A stretch of DNA of 64,000 bases, taken from contig NZ_JBHSHY010000009.1 of the NCBI RefSeq assembly GCF_042653205.1, forward strand, positions 62,001 through 126,000. The letters are read 5' to 3'. This document shows positions 59,170 through 64,000 of this stretch, in pieces (position 1 is the stretch's first letter; every line of letters begins with the position of its first letter). The DNA is from Paenibacillus_Z sp042653205. GTDB lineage: Bacteria > Bacillota > Bacilli > Paenibacillales > Paenibacillaceae. Under the pieces are notes generated by a model. It was given only the letters and a program-made list of their open reading frames with translations. It ran no database searches and had not been told where the DNA came from. A program made the position numbers and the translations under genes.

Positions 59170-59301
59170 GGATGGGCGGCTGCGAGTAAGCCATACACCG
59201 CGCCATGGTGGTACTCGGCGCTCCTCTACGTGCCCATCTTCCTGATCCTCCGGCGGCAGATCCTGCTCAAGCGGCGCCTGCTTCGGCTCGACCGCGCGTA
59301 G
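59170..59301 (+). pseudogene. Possible remnant of a membrane-protein 3' end
   Basis: An open stretch of 43 codons without a start, between TGA and TAG, reads PYTAPWWYSALLYVPIFLIL then a basic tail with RRQILLKRRLLRLDRA, the look of the last helix and cytoplasmic end of a membrane protein. It has no ribosome site. It could be chance in GC-rich DNA. No family can be assigned. Confidence 0.25.
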
Positions 59302-59408
59302 CGGCACGGCCCGCGCATGACCCGCATACTTCGCCGGCGGCGCCGCAAGGACGGTCCGCGGGCTCCGCGAATCCCGCGAATGCCGCGAATGCCGCACGCT
59401 GGTCCGGG

Positions 59409-60581
59409 CTACCAGAAACGCAGCTCCTCGATCGCTTGCAGCAGCCGGGCGATATCCGCGCGGTACACCTCGCCGATGTTGCCGATGCGGAACGTATCCG
59501 CGGCGCTGAGCTTGCCCGGGTAGATGACGAAGCCCGCCTCCTTCAGCCGGTCGTACAGCCGCTGGAAGCTGAAGCCCTCCGCGGGCGGATAGTAGAACGC
59601 GGTAATGAACGGCGACTGGACGTCCTGCTTGAGCAGCGAACGGAAGCCGAGCCTGTCCATCCCGTCGGCCAGCAGCTGCTGATTGCCCCGGTAGCGGCGG
59701 CAGCGCGCTTCGACGCCGCCTTCCTGCTCCAGCTCGCGCAGCGCCTGATCGAACGCCCGCACGACGTGCGTCGGCGACGTGAATCGCCATTTGCCGCCGC
59801 CGGCTTCCATCGCTGCCCATTGGCCGTGCAGATCCAGCGACAAAGAACGGGCCTGGCCTTCGCATGCCGCCAGCGCGCCGATGCGGGCAATGACGAAGCC
59901 GAAGCCCGGCACGCCCTGAATGCACTTGTTCGCGCTGCTGATCAAGTAGTCGATGCCCAGCTCGTGCACGTCCATCGGGATGCCGCCGAAGCTGCTCATC
60001 GCATCCACGATGTACGTCTTGCCGCGGCGTTTGACGATCGCGGCGATCTCCGCGATCGGGTTCAGCATGCCGGTCGTCGTCTCGCAGTGCACGACCGCGA
60101 CATGGGTAATGTCCGGTTCTTCGCCGAGGCGCCGCTCGACCGCTGCCGGTTCGACGCGGTCCGTCTCGTCGAACTCCAGCATGGACAAGGCGATGCCGTA
60201 GATGCGGGCCATCTGCGCGATGCGCTGGCCGTACGCGCCGTTCGCCAGCACGAGCAGCTTGCCGTCCTTCGGAACGACGGTGCCGATGACCGCTTCGACG
60301 CTGAAGCTGCCGCTGCCCTGCATCGGGACGGCCGTATAGGCGTCCGGCGCGGCGGCGGTGGCCAGCCGGACGAGCCGGCGGCGGATGCTCTGCACGAGCG
60401 AATGATAATCTTGATCCCACGTGCACCAGTCACGCAGCATCGCTTCCTTGACAGTGTCGGAGGTCGTGAGCGGTCCCGGCGTCAACAGCAGGTAGGGCCG
60501 CTGCGGCGCGCGCCCTTCCTGCGCCTCGGAGTGCTCCTCGCCGCTCGCCGGCGCCGGTCCGTTCGCGGCATCGCGCATCAT
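59409..60581 (-). CDS. phnW: 2-aminoethylphosphonate-pyruvate transaminase
   Basis: 390 residues with a 25-residue polar N-terminal extension. PLP enzyme that moves the amino group of 2-aminoethylphosphonate to pyruvate, giving phosphonoacetaldehyde and alanine. Blocks: LLLTPGPLTTSDTVKEAMLR, MQGSGSFSVEAVIGTVVP, VVHCETTTGMLNPI, VDAMSSFGGIPMD and the PLP lysine in SSANKCIQGVPGFGFVIA (Lys219). The ATG overlaps the phnX stop by 4 bp and sits behind GGAGGGG. It feeds PhnX directly. Confidence 0.96.
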   Translation of the reverse strand: MMRDAANGPAPASGEEHSEAQEGRAPQRPYLLLTPGPLTTSDTVKEAMLRDWCTWDQDYHSLVQSIRRRLVRLATAAAPDAYTAVPMQGSGSFSVEAVIGTVVPKDGKLLVLANGAYGQRIAQMARIYGIALSMLEFDETDRVEPAAVERRLGEEPDITHVAVVHCETTTGMLNPIAEIAAIVKRRGKTYIVDAMSSFGGIPMDVHELGIDYLISSANKCIQGVPGFGFVIARIGALAACEGQARSLSLDLHGQWAAMEAGGGKWRFTSPTHVVRAFDQALRELEQEGGVEARCRRYRGNQQLLADGMDRLGFRSLLKQDVQSPFITAFYYPPAEGFSFQRLYDRLKEAGFVIYPGKLSAADTFRIGNIGEVYRADIARLLQAIEELRFW

Positions 60582-61375
60582 GGGCGCTCCCCTCCCGCGA
60601 TTCGCGCGTTCAGCTGCGGGATCAGGCCGTCCAGCTCGCCGATCCGGTCGATCACATAGTGGGCGCCCGCTTCCCGCAGCCGCTTGGCGACGGCGTCTTT
60701 GCGCGCCTGCAGCTCACCCGCCTCGCAGGCGTCCGCTTCCGCTGCCGTCATGCCGAGCTCGCTGCCGCCGAGAATGACGCCGACGGTCCAGCAGCCCGCG
60801 TTCACGCCCTCTTGCATGTCGCTGACCGTATCGCCCGCCTTCACCACATGATGCATTGGATAGACATCGAGGTGCTCCGCGTTGCGGTAAATCATCCATG
60901 GATACGGCCGGCCGGCGCCGGCTTCGTCCGGCGTCACGAGATAATCCGGCGCGTACCCTTGCGCTGCCGCGCTCGGGCAGACGACGTCCATCATGGCCCG
61001 GGTATAACCGGTCGTAGAGCCGATCTTGATGCCCTGCCCGCGCAATCGGGCCGCCAGCTCGACCGCGCCGGGCACGGGCGTCGCGTAGTCCTTCAGCGTG
61101 CGGAACAGCATCGGCTCGAAGTCCGCATACAGCGCGTCCACGTCGGCTTCCGCCGGCGGCGCGCCGAAGCGGCTCTCCCAGAGGCCTGCGATGCGTTCCA
61201 TCCGGCACATGGCTTGAATATGATCGCGCTTCAGCATCCCCATCGGTCCGCGGGCTTCCTCCGCGGTGACCTCGATGCCTCTGCGGGCGAAGACGTCCAC
61301 GAATGCGTTTAAGGGCGCGAAGCAGCCGTAATCGACCATCGTGCCCGCCCAATCCAGCATTACTGCTTGAATCAT
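60578..61375 (-). CDS. phnX: Phosphonoacetaldehyde hydrolase (phosphonatase)
   Basis: 265 residues, HAD family. Cleaves phosphonoacetaldehyde to acetaldehyde and phosphate. The nucleophile is Asp8 in MLDWAGTMVDYG, the Schiff-base Lys48 is in GPMGMLKRDHI, and the C-terminal KAGDTVSDMQEGVNAG holds the metal-binding acidic residues. ATG behind AAGGAG. It is first in a two-gene operon with phnW; no phosphonate transporter or regulator gene is present in the window. Confidence 0.97.
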   Translation of the reverse strand: MIQAVMLDWAGTMVDYGCFAPLNAFVDVFARRGIEVTAEEARGPMGMLKRDHIQAMCRMERIAGLWESRFGAPPAEADVDALYADFEPMLFRTLKDYATPVPGAVELAARLRGQGIKIGSTTGYTRAMMDVVCPSAAAQGYAPDYLVTPDEAGAGRPYPWMIYRNAEHLDVYPMHHVVKAGDTVSDMQEGVNAGCWTVGVILGGSELGMTAAEADACEAGELQARKDAVAKRLREAGAHYVIDRIGELDGLIPQLNARIAGGERP

Positions 61376-61603
61376 CAGTCCATCACTCCTTCATGTTCTC
61401 TCGTTGGCCAAACCTGCGCGTCTCTCTCTCTCTTCAAGATCAACATCAGCATAATAGAACAATGTAAACCCAGAATAAAAAGCAGATTAAAATTTTGTTT
61501 GTTTATTTATTTTAATTGTTTTATGTTGTTTTTCCAATACAAATTTCAAATGATCCTCTATAGCCATGCTTTTTGCCCCACACTTTCGCCCCCCATTGGT
61601 CGC
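61376..61603. other. AT-rich leader and promoter region of phnXW
   Basis: No gene is seen. Bases 61435-61560 are strongly AT-rich, unlike the GC-rich surroundings, with runs of T and A. This probably includes the phnXW promoter, but no convincing -35/-10 pair or operator could be picked out. Confidence 0.4.
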
Positions 61604-61636
61604 GAAAAAAAGCCTTTGCGTCCGCGCGCAAAGGCT
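61604..61636 (-). terminator. Rho-independent terminator
   Basis: A perfect 10-bp stem AGCCTTTGCG/CGCAAAGGCT (61611-61620, 61627-61636) followed on the minus strand by seven T. It ends the GNAT gene at 61678. Confidence 0.88.
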
Positions 61637-61677
61637 AGTCTACAACTCCCCGCATGCCGGTTCTCCGAACAACGCGG

Positions 61678-62163
61678 CTAACGGGCAAACGCCCCCGGCT
61701 CGCCGCCTCGCCGCTCGAGCTCCGCGATCCGGAGCCCCGGCACGGGCTCGAATGTCCGCGACTCCGCAAAGCCCAGCTTGCGGTACAGCCGCAGCGCCGG
61801 GAGATTCGCGGCGCCCGTCGCCACGAGGAAGCGCTCCACGCGCCCGGCGTACTGCGCGAGCACGTGCCGGAGCAGGCTTTCGCCGATGCCCTTCCGGAAC
61901 CAGGCCGGGTGCACGACGAGCCTGTGAATATCGACGACATCCGCGTCCGTCTTGAACGAGATCGCCCCGGCCAACGCGCCCGACTCGTAGCGGCCGTAAA
62001 ACGTTTCGCCGCACGCCCCCAGCGTCTCCTCCGTATCGCGCAGCCCCGGAATCGCGTCGAAGCCGATCAGCTCCGCCTCGATTCGATACGCCGCCCGCTG
62101 AACTTCAAGCAGCTCTCGGACCGCCGCCGGGTCCGTCAACGATATCGGCCTTATCATGTCCAT
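61678..62163 (-). CDS. GNAT-family N-acetyltransferase
   Basis: 161 residues from the ATG at 62163, 9 nt behind AAGGGG; two in-frame ATGs upstream are too close to that site. Fold blocks: MIRPISLTDPAAVRELLEVQ, GALAGAISFKTDADVVDIHR, the acetyl-CoA loop VHPAWFRKGIGESLLRHVLA (RxGIG) and ATGAANLPALRLYRKLGFAE. Acceptor unknown. Alone with its own terminator. Confidence 0.92.
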   Translation of the reverse strand: MDMIRPISLTDPAAVRELLEVQRAAYRIEAELIGFDAIPGLRDTEETLGACGETFYGRYESGALAGAISFKTDADVVDIHRLVVHPAWFRKGIGESLLRHVLAQYAGRVERFLVATGAANLPALRLYRKLGFAESRTFEPVPGLRIAELERRGGEPGAFAR

Positions 62164-62318
62164 GTGCGCCATCCCCTTCATCCTCGGTTGCTATCTCTAT
62201 AGAGCATGCACGGACCGCGGTCCAAAGCAACCCGAATCGCGCCGCCCTGCACGCCAAGCAGCCGATCACACGCAATCGATCTTCATGCGGCCGAATCCAG
62301 GCATCCTCATCATGCGAG

Positions 62319-62348
62319 CAAAACGCCGTCCCCCCTGGGAACGGCGTT
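62319..62348 (-). terminator. Terminator of the PhyH-family gene
   Basis: A stem of AACGCCGT/ACGGCGTT with one internal mismatch and three further pairs (62322-62348), ending in TTTT on the minus strand. No gene is seen between 62164 and 62383. Confidence 0.7.
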
Positions 62349-62383
62349 AGGCGTTCGACGTTTATGCGCTGCCCGCGCAACCG

Positions 62384-63211
62384 TTATTTCGCGTACAGCA
62401 GCGGGAAATATTCCTCGCGGTCGAAGCGCATGCCCGGCTCCGGACGCGCGCCCAGCAGGCGGAGATTGTCGTGCTTGAACCGGCCGCCGCGGAAATACGT
62501 ATCGCCCGGCATCAAATGCGCGACGACCGACAGCCGCGGCTCGCTTGACAGGTTCGGCCCCGAGCCGTGGAATGTCAGCGCATGGTGGAAGCTCGCCTGG
62601 CCCGCTTTCAGGATACAGGGCTCCTCGACCCAGTCGCGCTTGGCGAACTTCGCCTTCAGCTTGCTCATGTCCTGTTCGAAGAACGTGTCGCTGCCTTCCA
62701 CCGCCCCCCATTTATGCGAACCGAGAATCGTCATCATGCCGCCGTTCGACAGGTCCGTGTCCTGCAGCGCGATCCAGACCGTGACCATGTTCGTCGTGCT
62801 GCTGACGCGCCAATACCCGTAATCCTGATGCCAGCCGACGTTGCCGGCGCTCGTCTCCTGGCCGTTCGTCCCCGGCTTGTAGATGACCTGGTCGTGCCAC
62901 AGCCGAATGGCATCCTCGTTCAAGAGCGAAGCCGCCATCTCGCCGAGACTGCGGTCGGTCACCACGGCGCGCACCTCGTCGTTGATCCACCAGCCGTTAT
63001 CGAACTTGCGCAGCGCGTGCGGGTTGTCGGACAGCGTGAAGTGGTGCATCGGCAGGCCGTATCCGTCGTACTTCCTGCTCCAGATGCGCTCGTGCGCTTC
63101 CCGCAGCCGCCCGATCGTCTCGTCGTCCAGCAGCTTCGGGCTGATCCAGTAGCCGTCCTCGTCGAACCGCTTCTTGTCCTCTTCGGTCACCTGATACGGA
63201 ATTACGCCCAT
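62384..63211 (-). CDS. Phytanoyl-CoA dioxygenase (PhyH) family protein
   Basis: 275 residues, Fe(II)/2-oxoglutarate-dependent oxygenase fold. The iron triad is visible: His and Asp in VGWHQDYGYWRV and the distal His in ASFHHALTFHGSGPN, with Arg in SEPRLSVVAHLMPGD for 2-oxoglutarate. Start ATG behind GAGGG. Bacterial PhyH proteins hydroxylate diverse small molecules. The divergent AraC-type gene 182 bp away is the likely regulator; AraC plus PhyH pairs are often seen near sugar genes in Paenibacillus. Substrate unknown. Confidence 0.9.
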   Translation of the reverse strand: MGVIPYQVTEEDKKRFDEDGYWISPKLLDDETIGRLREAHERIWSRKYDGYGLPMHHFTLSDNPHALRKFDNGWWINDEVRAVVTDRSLGEMAASLLNEDAIRLWHDQVIYKPGTNGQETSAGNVGWHQDYGYWRVSSTTNMVTVWIALQDTDLSNGGMMTILGSHKWGAVEGSDTFFEQDMSKLKAKFAKRDWVEEPCILKAGQASFHHALTFHGSGPNLSSEPRLSVVAHLMPGDTYFRGGRFKHDNLRLLGARPEPGMRFDREEYFPLLYAK

Positions 63212-63393
63212 GTTCGTCGTCCCTCTTTCGTTTCGCGGATGGAATTGCTTCGTTCGATAGCTTCATTGTAGGGAACAACCCGGCGCGTTGACTTCCGGAA
63301 ACCTATCCAATAGGATTAGAAACATCGAGACGATCAGAAACAAATCCGGACGTTGAAGCACGAGGAGAAACCACCGATAGGAGCTGATCCGCT

Positions 63394-64000
63394 ATGTCCC
63401 GCGGCAAGACCGATTCCGCGCGCTGGGAGCACGAATGGAGCGCTTCGGGCGCGTTCGCCGGCTTCCCCGAGCTGGAAATGATGGGCTACGACCGGCTGAC
63501 GGAGGCGACGCCGCTCTCCGACCACCGCCACGAGCGCTGCTACGAATTCGTCTACGTCGAGAGCCGCCGGGTGACGTGGGAGGTCGGCGACGCGCTGTAT
63601 CCGTCGCATGCCGGCCAGTTCTTCCATACGAAGCCGGGCGAATGGCACCGGGCCCGGTTCCGCTACATGGAGCCGTCCATCATCTGGTGGATCATCGTCG
63701 TCGATCCGGCCGAGCTGCCGGGCTGGCTCGGCTTCGGCGAGGCCGACCGCGCCCGGATCGGCGCGGCGCTGAGCGTACTGCCGCGCATCGTGACCGCGGA
63801 TCTGCGCGCGCGCGAGCCGTTCGCCAAGCTGCGCGGGGTGCTCGAGCACGGCACGGCGGACGACCTGTTCCGGGCGCGCCACTACCTGCTCGACATCCTG
63901 CTGCAGCTGCTCGATCCGCCGGCCGCCCGCCAGCTTCCGCTCGACCTGCGCGAGGCGATGCTGCGGCTCTCCGCCGACCTCGAAGCGGAGCCGGAACGGC
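63394..64000 (+). CDS. AraC-family regulator, N-terminal part (3' end beyond window)
   Basis: 202 codons are visible, open to the window edge. ATG 10 nt behind AGGAG. The N-terminal cupin-like sensing domain (about 35-110) has HRHERCYEFVYVESRRVTWE, GDALYPSHAGQFFHTKPGEW and HRARFRYMEPSIIWWIIVVD, typical of AraC_binding domains that sense small ligands. The helical linker follows; the DNA-binding part is not in the window. It is divergent from the PhyH gene, whose expression it probably controls. Confidence 0.85.
   Translation, partial: MSRGKTDSARWEHEWSASGAFAGFPELEMMGYDRLTEATPLSDHRHERCYEFVYVESRRVTWEVGDALYPSHAGQFFHTKPGEWHRARFRYMEPSIIWWIIVVDPAELPGWLGFGEADRARIGAALSVLPRIVTADLRAREPFAKLRGVLEHGTADDLFRARHYLLDILLQLLDPPAARQLPLDLREAMLRLSADLEAEPER

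Noticed and set aside
58381..60426. Minus-strand frame of 681 codons joining rhaEW and phnW regions
   Set aside because: Runs out of frame through both genes and the terminator between them; no family motif.
1..64000. CRISPR arrays, tRNA or rRNA genes, insertion sequences, prophage genes
   Set aside because: Looked for direct repeats with spacers, cloverleaf-type sequences and transposase or integrase motifs; none were seen. The only tandem array is the 12-bp repeat in the RDD gene.

Overview
The window is a stretch of a high-G+C, endospore-forming Firmicute chromosome, most like the Paenibacillaceae (Paenibacillus or Cohnella). The signs are a GerA-type germinant receptor operon, a YheC/YheD-type ATP-grasp protein, class III fructose-bisphosphatase, YesM/YesN-type two-component pairs next to sugar ABC transporters, AGGAGG-type ribosome binding sites and Bacillus-style Fur, Pho and cre sites. 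I see no rRNA, tRNA, CRISPR array, transposase, integrase or phage gene. The high G+C content gives very long antisense open frames over most real genes; these were ignored.

Layout. (1) 1-5408: a phosphate-linked locus. A secreted metallophosphoesterase (cut by the left edge) is divergent from a four-gene operon of two membrane proteins, a secreted protein whose phosphoesterase fold has lost its metal ligands, and a lipoprotein. The shared 416-bp promoter region carries Pho-box-like TTAACA repeats at 11-bp spacing. (2) 5499-11906: housekeeping and small genes (fbp, VOC protein, DUF2512 membrane protein, HD hydrolase, acyltransferase, msrA). (3) 12129-15844: a Fur-controlled iron, probably heme, operon made of a binding protein with an extra N-terminal domain, one FecCD permease, an ATPase and an IsdG-type heme oxygenase. 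(4) 16047-18833: a MraY-like glycosyl-phosphate transferase, a small protein and a polysaccharide deacetylase. (5) 19116-27730: a sulfated-glycan cluster (sulfatase, sugar ABC transporter, divergent regulator and sensor). (6) 27864-32415: ManC, a DUF6492 protein, a YheC/D-like ATP-grasp protein, an RDD protein with a 12-bp tandem repeat, and a CBS protein. (7) 33174-40733: an LplABC-type sugar transporter with its YesMN pair, cre sites and a large hairpin between permease and binding-protein genes. (8) 40873-47277: RelP-type alarmone synthetase, cardiolipin synthase, gerA-gerC-gerB. (9) 47452-51233: lutABC and its GntR regulator. (10) 51319-58899: an aminoglycoside-phosphotransferase-fold kinase and a rhamnose operon (rhaEW, ASRT-family protein, rhaA, rhaB, DeoR regulator). 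(11) 59409-61375: phnX-phnW for 2-aminoethylphosphonate breakdown. (12) 61678-64000: GNAT protein, phytanoyl-CoA-dioxygenase-like protein and a divergent AraC regulator cut by the right edge.

Taken together this looks like a soil or rhizosphere spore former that harvests plant- or microbe-derived polymers (sulfated glycans, rhamnose-containing glycans, lactate, phosphonates, organic phosphate) and iron or heme. Transport genes sit beside dedicated sensors and catabolic genes.

The least expected items are the Pho-type locus with a metal-ligand-free pseudo-phosphoesterase, the domain fusion in the heme-type binding protein, the ASRT gene inside the rhamnose operon, and the approximately 165-bp nested hairpin in the lpl-type operon. 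All functional statements rest on reading motifs by eye; no database search was run.
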